A stretch of 64,000 bases of DNA from Lepiota brunneoincarnata (Eukaryota > Basidiomycota > Agaricomycetes > Agaricales > Agaricaceae). Position 1 is the first letter of the stretch; the number at the start of each line of letters is the position of its first letter. The DNA lies in contig JAEBUN010000007.1 of NCBI GenBank assembly GCA_023014365.1, positions 1,798,001-1,862,000 on the forward strand, written 5' to 3'. This document shows, one piece after another, positions 31,371 to 43,837 of the stretch. The translations under genes and the position numbers were made by a program. The notes under the pieces were generated by a model that was not told the origin of the DNA, made no database searches, and worked only from the letters and a program-made list of their open reading frames with translations.

Positions 31371-33052
31371 TGATATGCCAATTTCACGCCTATACATGAA
31401 TTCCGTACTCCAGAACAATTCTCTACATAGAATCATTGGCTATATCATTAAAGAACTCTATAGAGGATTGGTACTATATCCCGTAGTAGCCAGTTCGACC
31501 GAACTGAGGATATTCAAGCCTCGGAAGTGTTCAAACCAGCTCATTATTACTAAGCTTAGTGAACCAAGCTATCAGAACGCTCTCCGGAGGGATTCAGGAC
31601 TCTACATAGCCTATCAAGTATACCCCAGTCGCATCAAGGGACCTTACGAGCAGTTTTGTGATGAACCCGAATGCGTTTGAACATAAAAGAATGTACCTAG
31701 CGGCTGTCGCAGGCATATTACGTCTATAGCGAGTTCAATAATGATGACCGGACCACGGAACGGAATGTCCAACGTTCAGGAGGCAATACCCGATGCCCAA
31801 AACCCTAGAAATATCAAAGACTCCTAATTAACAAGTGCTTTGTGGGTCCCGGCACTTCGGCATACTGCTTAACTGAGATTAATTACAACAGATCAAGGGA
31901 TTGTCCATCCGCTATACATTCCGATCATAATTGATCCAGAAACTTAATGCGCTCGCGTGGACGCAGAATAATGCAGACGAGCACGGAACACGTCTGGCTG
32001 GATTGCCATTCATTAATCAGAGAAAAACCCATAACCCAGGGTGAGGTAGAAATGCTGCCGAACCTTCCAAAATGTTCTACAGTGCCTGTAACAATTAAGC
32101 TTATTGTTTTCTATTTCATATTTACTATCTCTTGTATGTATCTAAACAATATAAATACAGTCGCACTTGTTCGTGGAGGAGCAAGAGGTCTCACCCCCGC
32201 TTCCATACGCAAGTCTGCAAGCCATGATCAAGAATGGTTTCAGAGGGCTATTTAGTGTGCATCGTTAAGTGTGATTTCTTCGGTCGTCGACCAACCCAGA
32301 GACAGAGACAGAGACCAGAGTTCAGAGTTTAGAGTTCCAGAGTGCTAGAGACAGAGACAGAGACAGAGACCAGAGTTCAGAGACCAGAGACCAGAGACCA
32401 GAGACCCAGCACTTTGAATTGACAGGGATTGTCCTTTCATTGTTGCACCGTACGGCTAAGATAACTTCAACGGCTGTTCGTTAACCTCTAAAAACACTAC
32501 TCTCTTGAATTTTGCTGTCAGAATGCACCCCCAGAACACCCTAAAAGACGAAACTGTTCTTTATCTATCTCATTCCACTTGTATTAGCTTAAGCTTATCG
32601 AATTGTGGCTAAGCTTAGTGAAAACAAGCCCACTATCTATATTAAAACCTACGAACGTTTCTAGCTTTTCACCAGTCATCATTATTGAACTTGCTATAGA
32701 CGTAATACGCCTGCGACAGCCACTAGGTACATTCTTTTATGTTCAAATGCATTCGGGTTCATCAGAAAACTGCTTGTAAGGTCCCTTGATGCGACCGGGG
32801 TATACTCAACAGGCTATGTAGAGTCCTGAATCCCTCCAGAGAGCGTTCTGATAGCTTGGTTCACTAAGCTTAGTGATAATGAACTGGTTTGAACACGTTG
32901 GAGGCTCAAGTATCCTCAATTCGGTCAAACTGGCTACTACGGGATATAGTACCAATCCTCTATAGAGTTCTTTAATGATATAGCCAATGATTCTATGTAG
33001 AGAATTGTTCTGGAGTACGGAATTCATGTATAGGCATGAAATTGGTATATCA
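31371..33052. repeat. U-family composite 1 with about 380-bp inverted arms
   Basis: A complete U unit in plus orientation (31371-32671, 1301 bp, TGATATGCC to CTTTTCA) is followed directly by the first 381 bp of a second U unit in reverse (32672-33052, ending ATATCA). The outer ends are therefore long inverted repeats. The unit contains an (AGAGAC)-rich minisatellite (32296-32406). The 33052 end abuts element C in the pol region that should lead into integrase. Confidence 0.75.
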
Positions 33053-33151
33053 CCTGCTAGGACTCGTCCTATACAGTCTCCCTTCTTCATCCAAGAAGAA
33101 ATGCTCCACCATATACTTAAGCTTACTGCAGATCCAGCTCATCCACTGCCT

Positions 33152-35991
33152 TCAGCTGCTGCTACTGCCCCCTGTTTTCAGGAATTCCCTGACTTTGGGT
33201 ATTCTTCCGTCTTGTATTCGCACTGTATCTGTCCTATGCAATTCATCATACGCTTCCTCTATCTTGGTCAACTTTTCCTCTTCACAATCTGGCACTAGCC
33301 TGACATCCATCATTAAGCTTAGTACTTGTCGGTGGGTTTCTGGGCATGCTGGGTCTTCTATAACCCTAAGCTTAGCCTGTTGTTCATCCAAGTACTCTTC
33401 CCGAGCTTGATCCAGCTCATACTCAAAATCACACACATCACGTGCCAGACCCTGGTTGAAGCCAGAGCAACTGTTGATCTCATCACAGAAGGCTTCCAAG
33501 GGTAACAGATCTGCAGCCCCTGGATCTTCTTTGATCAACTCGAACTCCTCTCCCTCGTCCTCGGATCTGTCATTGAAACAACGGGCTGTCTCATCACTGG
33601 GATAGTAACATCGTCTGGACAGTCCATCCAGCCCAAATGTCTTCCCTTCTTTGTGTACTAGCATGAAGTGGAACAATCTAATGAAGTCCACCCAACGGTT
33701 TACAGTAGCATTCAGGAGTTTTCCTGGGTTGTTTAACATCCCAAAGAGAAACTTCACATCTGTTTCCACTACTAGATTTCTCGATCCCCACAATAAATAT
33801 TTCTCCTGTTCCAGCACCATTCTTAAGCCGCATAGCTCTCGCTTGGGCTGAGAATACCTCTGCTGTCTTTCATCCAATAAAATTGACCCAAACTTTGCAT
33901 AATGTATAAGCTTAGCATCTTCTACATCTCTCTGATATATATAGTATCCTACTGCCCTCCATGAGGTATCCACAGCTACTACTATGGGTTGTTTACTTGG
34001 AAATTTGGGCTTCCTGGTTGGGAAACAGCACTGAATTGCATCTTTCAGCTCCTGCTGCGCTTTCCATTCATTTTCCCCCCATTCAAACTCTTGCTCTTTC
34101 TTAAGCTTTTTGTATAGAGGTGCAGCAATGGCTATGAACTTCGGGATATGATTCCTGCAGCGTGTAGCTGTTCCTAGAAAACCCCTTAGCTCTGAGACAT
34201 TCTCGCAATCCCCCCATCTTAAAATTTTTCCAATGGTGTCTGTGGCGGGCAACCATCCTTTATAGGAGCATTCAAAACCCACTATGGTGATTTCATCAGC
34301 GCAGATAGTCGTTTTGGGCCCAGAGAAGGTTCCCCCTACGTATTTCATCCTCTGTAGAATCCTATTGACTGTCTGCATGTGTTCCCATACAAATCATCAG
34401 ATCCCTGGGTTCTTTTTCAACATCTCTTCAGTGCCATCTGGCAACTCGTATCTAGTTTTTGGTCCTCTGATAGGTACATCATCTATGTACGGCATTGTGT
34501 ATTCTGGTATCTCACTGGCTAGGATCACTGTTACATCCTCATGAAATATAGGCACTGAATTGGTCCATCCCATGGGTAGCGTCACTAAGTGTAGCAGCTC
34601 CAAAAGGCGTCTGGAACGTTGTTAAGTCCCGAGATGACTCAGCTAACAATCGCTCATCATATCCAACATACAGATCCAGGATGCCTCCACAAGCCCTGCC
34701 TGCAAAGTGCATCGCCAAATCTTCTGTTGCTGGCGGCAGCCCTGAATGCGCTATTGTTACTCTGTTCAGCGGTTCCAAGCTGTGTACCAGTCTCAAACTT
34801 TCTCCATCTTTCTTTACCACACAGAACCATCTGGATCTATAGGATGAGTTCAACGGCTCATATACACCAGCACTAATCTTTCTTTTTATAATGGCACAGA
34901 CTTCATCATATGTATCTTGATCGGTGGGAAGAAATCTTCCCTAAAACATCCCTTTTCCTCATCTGTCCAGGCGAATGCCTTTTCTTGAAGCATCATGATA
35001 TGGTGCATCAGCTTTCTTTCCTCTGGCCACAAGAAATCCCCTGCATGGGCTTCGTCCAGCTTAAGCTTACGCTCCTCAGTATATCTGCCTGTTGGGACAA
35101 ACTCTGGAGAATGCATGCTAAGCTCAGGCATTTCTGCCAGCAAATCCCCTTTTATTTCTCATTTTATCCTGAATCTCTCCAGTAGATCACCCAACACTGG
35201 CCTCACTTTTAAGGCTACTGGTTTATATTTCTTCCCAGCCAGGCATTGTACCATATCTTTGTCATCTTCTTCTGTTTTGAAGACAGTTATTCCCTGGTCC
35301 TCTGTGCCCTGCACGTTGGCTATGCGTCCTAGGCACAATAATGCCATCGCTTTATCTTCTTGTGGACAGTCCTCATCACGTATGACTTGGTCAATGAACA
35401 TTAGCTGTAGCTCGGCCTCTGAGAAGCTTCCTTTCACTAAGCTTAGTGTTTGTGCGACGACAGGGCCCTTCTCATCATCATAGTCTATTATACAAGCCAC
35501 CTTTCCTTGTCCCTTAGTCAACTCATTGAGGTTTCTTGAAAATTTTGACTGTTTTCTCTAAGCTTAAGAGGATTACACTCTCCTCGAGCATAAGTTGGCA
35601 ACACAGCCCTTTCTCTAGTATTTGGGTCCATAATAACCAAGGTTTGCTCGCCACTGGCGCTATTCCTGACTTTGCTAGCAGTCATTACATCAAACGGTTG
35701 TCCCAGCAGTACTCGATACGCAGGGTTGCAAACTATGTGAACTTGCAAATAGATTGTGACTCCCCCGCAGGTAAAGCCTACATTCTTTGCCAACCCACAA
35801 GTCTTTTCAACCTGCCCATTCGCATTCTGCAAATTAATTGTAGTGTCTGGGTCCCAAGAAACTTGACATGCAATCACCACTTCCTGACTCATAGATACGA
35901 TCTGTGACCCACTATCTAGCAAGGCCTCTTCCTGCCAAATCCCATTTATCAGAGTTGGAACTACTCTCAATGGTTCGCATTCTTTAGCAAT
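33152..35991 (-). pseudogene. pol: Pol of element C: protease, RT, RNase H
   Basis: The protease has EALLDSGSQIVSMS (near 35930-35880). RT is broken: NSSYRSRWFCVVKKDGESLR then LVHSLEPLNRV (34853-34539), then a frame with MGWTNSVPIFHEDV and the catalytic MPYIDDVPIRGP (34603-34397). The largest piece (34378-33152, 408 codons) holds the RT thumb (GFLGTATRCRNHIPKF), RNase H (VVAVDTSWRAVGYYIYQ; KRELCGLRMVLEQEKYLL; TFGLDGLSRR) and a spacer. No integrase motif follows. At 35991 the frame continues, after removal of element S and one GCAAT, into the gag-side frame at 43838. Confidence 0.85.
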
Positions 35992-36662
35992 TGTCATATC
36001 CATGCCAAATCCAGAGCTTAACCATTATACTTCGGCTTCTCGACTCCATGTGCACTCCACACAACAACCCTCTGCCCTCCGACTCAGCCCCGACTCACTC
36101 CGACCACAAACCCATTGCCCTGATCACGCAACCATCTCCGCACATGCCATGGTCACCTGACCCTCGGTGTTACTTTCCAGTTCTCCATTCTCTGTCTGTA
36201 ACCAAGAGACGTTATCAGTCTCCATACCCGTACCGGTCTCCATTTCCTTTGTAATCTATTTGTAATCCATTTGTAATCCGTTTGTAACTATATCGGTCTC
36301 TGCTTCGCTCCGCACGTAGTCAGTACGAGTCATAGTTGTAAGGCCAGTAGTATATATACCATAGGTACTTGGCTTGTACTCTTCAGTCTGATAATCAAAT
36401 CGAGCAGTGGACCAGCTCCCTGTTCTCTATCCTCTCCTCTCTTCTGCCTCGCTCCGCTTCAGCCCTGACTTCCTGAAATACGGACTAGGACAGTAGGAGG
36501 GCACAGCACATATGCTGAGGCTGCAAGTCCAACCCCCCGCCCGACGTACTCCACCTCGGTCCCAAAGTCTACGTACTGACTTCGCCCTGTCCCCTGGTTA
36601 CCTTATATCAAGGATACCACCCCGACCCTCCACTTCAGTCCCGACCCGCACCGGCTCTAACA
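35992..36662 (+). repeat. 5' LTR of element S with TATA box
   Basis: It runs TGTCATATCC to CTCTAACA. TATATATA at 36351-36358 is followed 31 bp later by TTCAGTCTGATAAT (36382-36395), the predicted transcript start region that pairs with the primer site at 36665-36678. A solo copy lies at 16911-17547. Confidence 0.95.
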
Positions 36663-36664
36663 GT

Positions 36665-36678
36665 ATTATCAGACTGAA
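36665..36678 (+). promoter_or_regulatory. Self-primer binding site of element S
   Basis: ATTATCAGACTGAA starts 2 nt after the 5' LTR and is the exact 14-nt reverse complement of 36382-36395, which begins 31 bp after the start of the TATA box and so near the transcript 5' end. It matches the Tf1/sushi self-priming mechanism, in which the mRNA 5' end folds onto the primer site. Nothing resembling a TGG-starting tRNA site is present. Confidence 0.8.
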
Positions 36679-36715
36679 ACTCCTCCTGTCCACCACACTC
36701 TGAGTTTTTCTAACC

Positions 36716-38112
36716 ATGGTCTCTCGAACAGTTACCCATACTCACACTCTGGTAACTCCAGCCGCTCGCCATAGTAAATGCATCATTCGACAATCTCCTT
36801 CCGAGGAACTGCAACCTGACCCCCCAAGGGCTTCTCGCTCTCGCCGACAATCGGTCACGCCCTTGACTCCAGACTGGTTCTCTGAAGAGATACAACCCTC
36901 AATATTCCAGACCCCTGATGGCCCCGACAAAGGCCCTGACCCCAATCCTGATCCCAGCGACCCTGGTGATCCTGATGACTATCCTGACAACAGGGACAGG
37001 CCCCCAGGCGACGACGAACCATCAGACAACGGCGACAACAACAACAATACCCCACCTGGCAACAACCAAGACAACCATGATCGACTCCTACTCCAAGTTT
37101 TCCAACACATAGCTGATCAAATGGACGGCCGTGGGAATTCTCAAGCCCCACAGCCTCCCCGAACTCCCTGTACCAAAGCTCGCGAACCTGACATCTTTAC
37201 AGGTTCCGACCCTGCCAAACTCAAACCCTTCCTCTTCCAATGCCGACTCTACTTCCATACTAACCCAGCTCAGTTCACTATCCCCGCCACCAAGGTCAAC
37301 TTCGCGTTGACGTACCTTATGGGCATGGCACAGCAACACTTCAAAATTGGCCTTGACAAGGCTGACAACCATGGAATAATGCATGACTGGATTGAGGACT
37401 GGGACCAGTTCACCCTGGAACTGCAGACCAATTTTGGTCCTGCGGATCCGACTGGAGAAGCTGCTGAGCAGCTCAACTCCCTCCAAATGCACTACGACGA
37501 GAAGATTGCCATCTACAATGTCGACTTTCTCCGCCTAGCTGGCCAACTCTGCTGGGGTGACGAAGTATTTTGTCACCGCTACTACAAAGGCCTCCCCGAC
37601 CGCATCCAGGACATTCTGTCCAATCGGCCTGATGGCAAGCCCGACACCTTCATCAAAATGCGAGCAGCAGCGATGAAGATCGACGCTCGCTACTGGGAAC
37701 GCCAACGCGAGAAGGCCCGCGCCAAAGCCGCTTCAGACCCGACCACCTCTAGGAAACCTGGAGGTAACCCATCCCCTTCCACCTCGACCAACCCGCAACC
37801 CGCCACCAAGCCTGCCAATAATAACAAAGGCAGCACCCCCAACAACTTCAAGGGCAATCCGCCCAATCCGCCCACCGGTCAGAAATCGGCCCCGCCCAAA
37901 TCCGACCTTACTAGTAAACTTGGTAAGGATGGTAAATTAACCCCCGAGGAACGTCAATGACATTTCAACAATAACCTCTGCCTTGTCTGCGCAGATCCCA
38001 ATCACAGGGCTGCCAACTGCGACAAGAAGAAATTCCCTGATGCCAAGGCTAAAGGCTGACAGGCTCAGCTTCCCGAGACAGACGCGCCGGCTCTCCCAAG
38101 CTTGGAAAAATA
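36716..38112 (+). pseudogene. gag: Gag of element S
   Basis: The start at 36716 gives 414 codons: a Pro/Asp-rich N-terminus, a capsid domain (FTGSDPAKLKPFLFQCRLYF, LTYLMGMAQQHFKIGLD, HDWIEDWDQFTLELQTNFG, YYKGLPDRIQDIL) and a basic, Pro/Asn-rich linker. After a TGA at 37958-37960 the same frame continues to the CCHC knuckle CLVCADPNHRAANC, then a second TGA (about 38057) and the stop at 38110-38112. Pol overlaps in the -1 frame from 38053. The first stop would remove the knuckle. Confidence 0.9.
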
Positions 38113-41100
38113 GTCGGTGGTCCTCAGGCCTCTGCACAGACTGAGGATCGCATTGAACTCTGCTGTGCTCCAGAGAGTTTCCATCTCAATGCGTCCACTC
38201 TTTCTGACCCGAACTCTTTTCACATTACATTAACTTCTCCTTTAGTTACTTCTTTATCTTCTGCTTCCACTTCCATACTCTCCGATTCGGACCCACTTTC
38301 TACAACGAACAATGTAGTTAGTTCTGATTTCTCTTCTCTTTCTCCTTTCAAAGCTCTTGTTGATAGTGGTTCTACTCACTGTTTTGTGGACTCATCTTTT
38401 GTTCGTTCTCATAGTATTCCAACCTCGTCCATCCCAGCTATTGAACTTCGGTTATTTGATGGGACCTCAAATGCCTACATTATGGAGCTTGCGCAACTGC
38501 CTGTATCTTTCCCCTCCAGTGAATCTATCATTTTGGACACTTATGTCACCTGGCTCGACTCTTCCTGTTCTGTGGTCTTAGGACACAACTGGCTCACCCG
38601 CTACAATCTGTTGATTGACTGGGCTTTGGGCAGTATTACTTTCCGGCCATCCCTACTCGAGATTCCTGCTTCTGCCTCTACCTGCATCGCACCTGCATCG
38701 GCCCCGCCTATGGCCACCCCTGACACTCCTGACCTAGGTTCACCACCCCTGTCTGGGACCCCGTCCCAATCTGTCCCCCTTGTGAAACTGCACATATCCC
38801 TGATAAACGCTCCTGCCTTTATCCACGCTGCCAAGCTCCCTGGCTCCCAACAATTCCGAATTAACCTCTCTGCCGCCTCTGCATCAGCCATGTCTTCTTC
38901 TGTCTCCGAAGACCCGGCTGACCTCTCGTCCATCCCCGAGGAATACCATGAGTTCGCTGATGTTTTCAGTAAATCGCGTGCTGACACACTCGCTCCACAC
39001 TGCCCTTATGACCTCCAGATTAACCTAGAGGACAGCGGTCAGCCTCCGGTCGGTACCATTTACTCCCTCTCACAATCAGAGCTTGGAGCTCTACATGATT
39101 TCATTGACGAACATTTATCTATTGGCTTCATTCACCCTTCCACTTCTCCTCATGGAGCCCTGGTCCTCTTCGTCAAGAAAAAGGACGGCTCCCTCCGCTT
39201 ATGTGTTGATTTTAGAGGTCTCAACCGTATTACCAAGAAGGACCGCTACCCCCTTCCGCTCATCTCCAACCTCTTAGACTCTCCTCGCAAAGCCTGCATA
39301 TATACCAAAATCAACCTCCGTCACGCTTACCATCTTGTCCGCGTTGCTGACAGCGACGAATGGAAGACCGCCTTTCGGACCTGCTATGGCTCCTTTGAAT
39401 GGATGGTTATGCCTTTCAGCCTCACCAACGCCCCTGCCACTTTCCAACGGTTCATGAACAATATATTCAAGGACATGCTCGACATCTGCATTACCATCTA
39501 TCTTGACGATATCCTGATATACTCCAACAATCATAGTATCCATCGTGACCAAGTCAAGGAGGTCCTCAAGTGGCTCCGACAACACGGTCTATACGCCCGC
39601 CCCAACAAATGCCAGTTCCACTCTGACACAGTGGAATATCTCAGCTACATTCTTTCCCCCGACGGTCTCCGAATGGACCAATCTAAGGTCAAGACCATCC
39701 AGGAGTGGCCTGAACCCAAGAAAGTCAAGGACATCCAGTCCTTCTTAGGTTTCGCCAATTTCTATCATCGCTTCATTCACAGTTACTCTGACATTGTCGT
39801 TCCGCTCACTTGCCTCACCCACAAAGACGTGAGATGGAATTTCACTGACGAATGTCGTGAAGCCTTCAGTTCCCTGAAAGAAGCATTCATATCCGCCCCC
39901 GTCCTCACTCCTTGGGCCCCCAACGCTCAGATCATTGTTGAGACCAACGCCTCCAACTATGCCCTTGCAGCCATCCTCTCTATCATCGCCGATGATGGTG
40001 AGGTTCACCCTGTCGCATTCCATTCCTGCACCTTTAACACGGCCAAACTTAATTATGACACCCACGACAAGGAACTCCTGGTGATATTCGAGGCTTTCCG
40101 TATCTGGCGGCACTATCTTGAGGGTGCCCCTCTTACTATTGATGTAGTCACCGACCACAAAAACCTCGAGTACTTCTGCACCACCAAGATCCTTACTCGC
40201 TGCCAAGCTTGTTGGTCCGAGTTCCTATCCCAATTCCACCTCATCATCCGGTTCTGACCTGGCCACCTCGGCACCAAGCCTGATGCCCTAACTAGACAAT
40301 GGGATGTCTACCCTAAAGGGGGGAATAGCGACTATGCATCAGTCAACCCGCACAATTTCCGGCCCATATTCACCCACGAGCAGCTCATGGCCTCCATCTG
40401 CGCCACCACTCTTTACGCCCCATCCCTTCGCGCCGCTGTAGTCATGGATCTTGACCAGCTACACCGCGATATCCTCGCCGCTCTACCAGCGGATCTGACC
40501 ACCTCTGCCTATCTTGCTAGCCCAGAAGGCCATTGGTCAGTTAATGATAAAGGTTTCCTCCTCTTAGACGACAGAATCTACATCCCTGACACCGACAATC
40601 TCCGACTTTGGGTCCTCCAGTACAAGCATGATCATGTCCTAGCCGGCCACTTTGGTCAGAATAAAACGCTGGAACTCATCCAGCGCGAATACACCTGGCC
40701 TAGTGTCTGCACCTTCGTCAAAGATTTCTGTAAGTCTTGTGTCACCTGTATGAGGTCTAAACCCCAGCGCCACTGCCCCTACAGTCTCCTCAAGCAACTC
40801 CCCATCCCTGAACACCCTTGGAATTCAATCTCCATGGACTTCATCAAAAAACTCCCTGCCTCCTCTGGCTACAATGCCATCCTAGTAATAGTTGACAGAC
40901 TCACCAAGCAATCCTTATTCATCCCCACCTACGATACCGTTACTTCCTCCAACCTCGCCTGTCTATTCGTCCTCCACGTCTTCTCCAAGCACGGCGTACC
41001 CGAACATGTTACCTCCGACTGCAGCTCCAAATTCGTCTCCCACTTCTTCCGCTCCCTAGGACAAGCCCTCGACATGAAACTACACTTCACTTTGGGCTAT

Positions 41101-41914
41101 CATCCAGAAGGTGACGGACAGACGGAACACACCAACCAGACCCTGGAACAATATCTCCGGGTCTATTGTAACTACCAACAGGACAATTGGTCTGAATTAC
41201 TACCACTAGCTGAGTTTGCATACAATAACGCCCCTAGTGCCACTACCAGTATCTCCCCGTTCTTCGCTAACAAAGGATACCATCCGAACATCACAGTTCA
41301 CCCTGAACGCGACCTTGCCTCCGCTCGGGCCCACCATTTTGCGGTTGATCTTGACGACCTACATACCACCTTGAAGTCAGAAATAGCGTTAGCCCAGCAA
41401 CGATATCAGACCTCCGCCGATGCCTGCCGTCTCCCAGCTCCGGAATTCAAGGTTGGGCAAAAGGTGTTCATTAAAGCCCAATTCTTCCGCACCACCCATC
41501 CCTCCAAAAAGCTCTCCAAAAAGTTCCTTGGACCTTACAAGATCATTGCCCAAGCAGGTACTCACTCCTTCACACTCCAACTTCCTGATTCCATGCGTGG
41601 AGTACACCCAGTCTTCCATGTTTCCATGCTCAAACCATCCACACCTAACACCATACCCGCCCAATCGGAACCCGCCGCCTGCGCCAGTTTCTATTGGTGG
41701 AGAACCAGAATACGAGATTGCTCACATCGTCGACTCAAAAATTGATTGGCACCGTGCATGCAAGCTCCTCTATAAAGTCATCTGGTTAGGTTACGAAGAC
41801 ACCGAAGAAGAGTCTTCATGGTTACCGGCTACCAAGCTTGAACATGCTACAGATCTAGTAGAGGCTTTCCATTCCTCTTACCCCGCTAAGCCTGGCCCCC
41901 TCCATTCACTCTGA
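38053..41914 (+). pseudogene. pol: Pol of element S: protease, RT, RNase H, integrase, chromodomain
   Basis: One frame (38053-41745) carries the protease (ALVDSGSTHCFV), RT (IYLDDILIYSN), RNase H (ETNASNYALAAILS; LTIDVVTDHKNLEYF) and integrase (H-H-C-C: HVLAGHFGQNKT and CKSCVTCMRSK; DDE: SMDFIKKLP, TSDCSSKF, DGQTEHTNQ). A TGA at 40258 interrupts between RNase H and integrase, in a position where relatives have Arg. A one-base shift near 41670-41690 leads to the frame PEYEIAHIVDSKID and YKVIWLGYEDTEEESSW, a chromodomain, ending at 41914. Altered residues around the second Asp (usual SDRGSEF) and the Glu (usual TERVNQ) are transition-type changes; the three acidic residues themselves remain. 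Confidence 0.93.
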
Positions 41915-41970
41915 GTTTCACTGATCACCCACCACACCAAGAAACAAAAAAATTTATTGGACAAGTACAA

Positions 41971-43034
41971 CTACCTGTCCGTATCGTTCCCAGAGGTGTG
42001 GGGCGGCGCTGCCGCATCCTCCATCATACCTTGCACCTCCTCTTCCGAAATGCCTCCAATGCTCTCCGACTCCTCCGACTCCTCCATCTCCTCCATCTCT
42101 GTAATACCCCTACTCGACCAATTACCATCCACCTGCACCTCCCAACACTGCAACTGTTCATAGCGGCCAGCTGTCAGCTCGACCTTGTCCACCCTCTCCC
42201 CCAATCGAGTGATGGCCTGTGCAAGCCACACCTCCAGGATGTTGACCCTCTTGATGGTCTCCTGGTGCTTTTCAGTGATGAACCTTTTCAATTCTACAAA
42301 CCCACTGATTAGCGTACATCATGATACAGGACTCCTCACTCACCTTCAAATTGTTGGCCCGACATGCCCCCGGCCCTGCTTGGCTCCTTCTCCTCTTGAC
42401 CCCTGCACCATTTTTTCATTTTGCTGCACTGACAGCAACTCCTGGTGTTACTAAAAAAACTATCAGTAGGTAGCCTGGAAACCCTCAAAATAACTTACCC
42501 ACCGGCGACCTCACACTGGACCCCATCTTGCTCGCACCTCCAGCAGGAGTTCTCACCCCCAAATATGTTCACATGGCCCCGTCGTGGGGCTGCCCTCGCC
42601 CTTGCTTTTCCCTTACCCCCTGTGTCCCTGGAGTCCTCGTCCTCCTCCTCCTCCTCTTCATTTTCCGTCTTGTCCCTATCTGTGTAATCGGATTCCGACT
42701 CCTCCGTATCTACCTCCATCGGTTCTTCTGGCAGGCGGCTCAACAAAGCCCCCGCAGTAGTTGCAATGAGCCTGGCCCGAATCACCCGACGCTCCGCCTC
42801 GGCAGCCTCATCTTGCTGCTGCCTGATCTCTTCTGCCAGGCGCTCCCTTGCCTGCTCCTCCGCTTGTCGCTGATGCAGCACTATCAGCCGCTGCTGCTCC
42901 TCCTCCTCTTGTCGCTCCTCCTCCTCCAACCTCTCAATTTCAAGCTGTTCCCACTCCTCTCGCTCAGCCTTCTCCCTCAGCAGTTGTGCCTTGCACTCCA
43001 CGGCAGTCAGTTGTCGGGATGGTTGTCTGCTCAT
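41971..43034 (-). CDS. Antisense three-exon gene: coiled coil, Zn2Cys6-type cluster, acidic tail
   Basis: It lies inside element S between the chromodomain and the 3' LTR, reading against the element. Exons are 43034-42499, 42450-42344 and 42293-41971; introns are 48 nt (GTAAGT to TAG) and 50 nt (GTGAGT to TAG). Together the exons give 966 nt, an uninterrupted 321-residue protein. Residues about 12-100 are Glu/Gln/Arg-rich and coiled-coil-prone; a D/E/S-rich stretch follows. CWRCEQDGVQC and, across intron 1, CCQCSKMKKWC form C-X2-C-X6-C-X9-C-X2-C-X6-C, within the consensus of fungal Zn(II)2Cys6 clusters. The third exon starts with another helical segment (VNILEVWLAQAITRLGERVD) and ends very acidic. 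A DNA-binding or chromatin role is inference. A decayed copy with the same intron 1 lies at 6280-6894. Confidence 0.8.
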
Positions 43035-43152
43035 GGGAGTATGGGGTTAAGTTGTGCTCTCCCAACTCGAACCAGTTCACCCGTTTTTATCCCTGGCGGA
43101 GTTTTCCGATGGGCCCCAGTCTAGACCACCTAGGGCCTTGAGGCTTGGCCCT

Positions 43153-43162
43153 AAAGGGGGGG
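43153..43162 (+). promoter_or_regulatory. Polypurine tract of element S
   Basis: AAAGGGGGGG lies 3 nt before the 3' LTR, where plus-strand DNA synthesis would be primed. The relic at 7018-7026 keeps a similar tract. Confidence 0.75.
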
Positions 43163-43165
43163 CAC

Positions 43166-43837
43166 TGTCATATCCATGCCAAATCCAGAGCTTAACCATT
43201 ATACTTCGGCTTCTCGACTCCACGTGTGCTCCACATAACAACCCTCTGCCCTCCGACTCAGCCCCGACTCGCTCCGACCACAAACCCATTGCCCTGATCA
43301 CGCGACCATCTCCGCACGTGCTGTGGTCACCTGACCCTCGGTGTTACTTTCCAGTTCTCCATTCTCCATCCGTAACCAAGAGACGTTATCAGTCTCCATA
43401 CCCGTACCAGTCTCCATTTCCTTCGTAATCCATTTGTAATCCATTTGTAATCTGTTTGTAACTATATTGGTCTCCGCTTTGCTCCGCACGTAGTCAGTAC
43501 AAGTCATAGTTTGTAAGGCCAGTAGTATATATACCATAGGTACTTGGCTTGTACTCTTCAGTCTGATAATCAAATCGAGCAGCGGACCAGCTCCCTGTTC
43601 TCTATCCTCTCCTCTCTTCTGCCTCGCTCCGCTTCAGCCCCGACTTCCTGAAATACAGACTAGGACAGTAGGAGGGCACAGCACATACGCTGAGGCCGCA
43701 AGTCCAACCCCCCACCCGACGTACTCCGCCTTGGTCCTGAAGTCTATGTACTGACTTCGCCCTGTCCCCCGGTTACCTTATATCAAGGATACCACCCTGA
43801 CCCTCCGCTTTGGTCCCAACCTGCACTGGCTCTAACA
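43166..43837 (+). repeat. 3' LTR of element S
   Basis: It is 672 bp and collinear with the 5' LTR. Differences, for example around 43215-43330, are almost all C/T or G/A changes, often at CpG. Confidence 0.95.

Larger units (their letters stand above)
35992..43837 (+). mobile_element. Ty3 chromovirus S, nearly complete, with an antisense gene
   Basis: It has two LTRs (671 and 672 bp) and an exact 5-bp target duplication GCAAT (35987-35991 and 43838-43842). Between them are a self-complementary primer site, gag, pol with all domains and a chromodomain, a reverse-oriented three-exon gene, and a polypurine tract (AAAGGGGGGG at 43153-43162). It is inserted in the gag-pol frame of element C. Only a few stops and one frameshift break the coding frames, most of them TGA for CGA. 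The LTRs differ mainly by transitions, many at CpG. Confidence 0.96.

Noticed and set aside
32296..32406. (AGAGAC)-rich short repeats, considered as a CRISPR-like array
   Set aside because: There are no spacers of uniform length; it is a minisatellite inside U present in four places.
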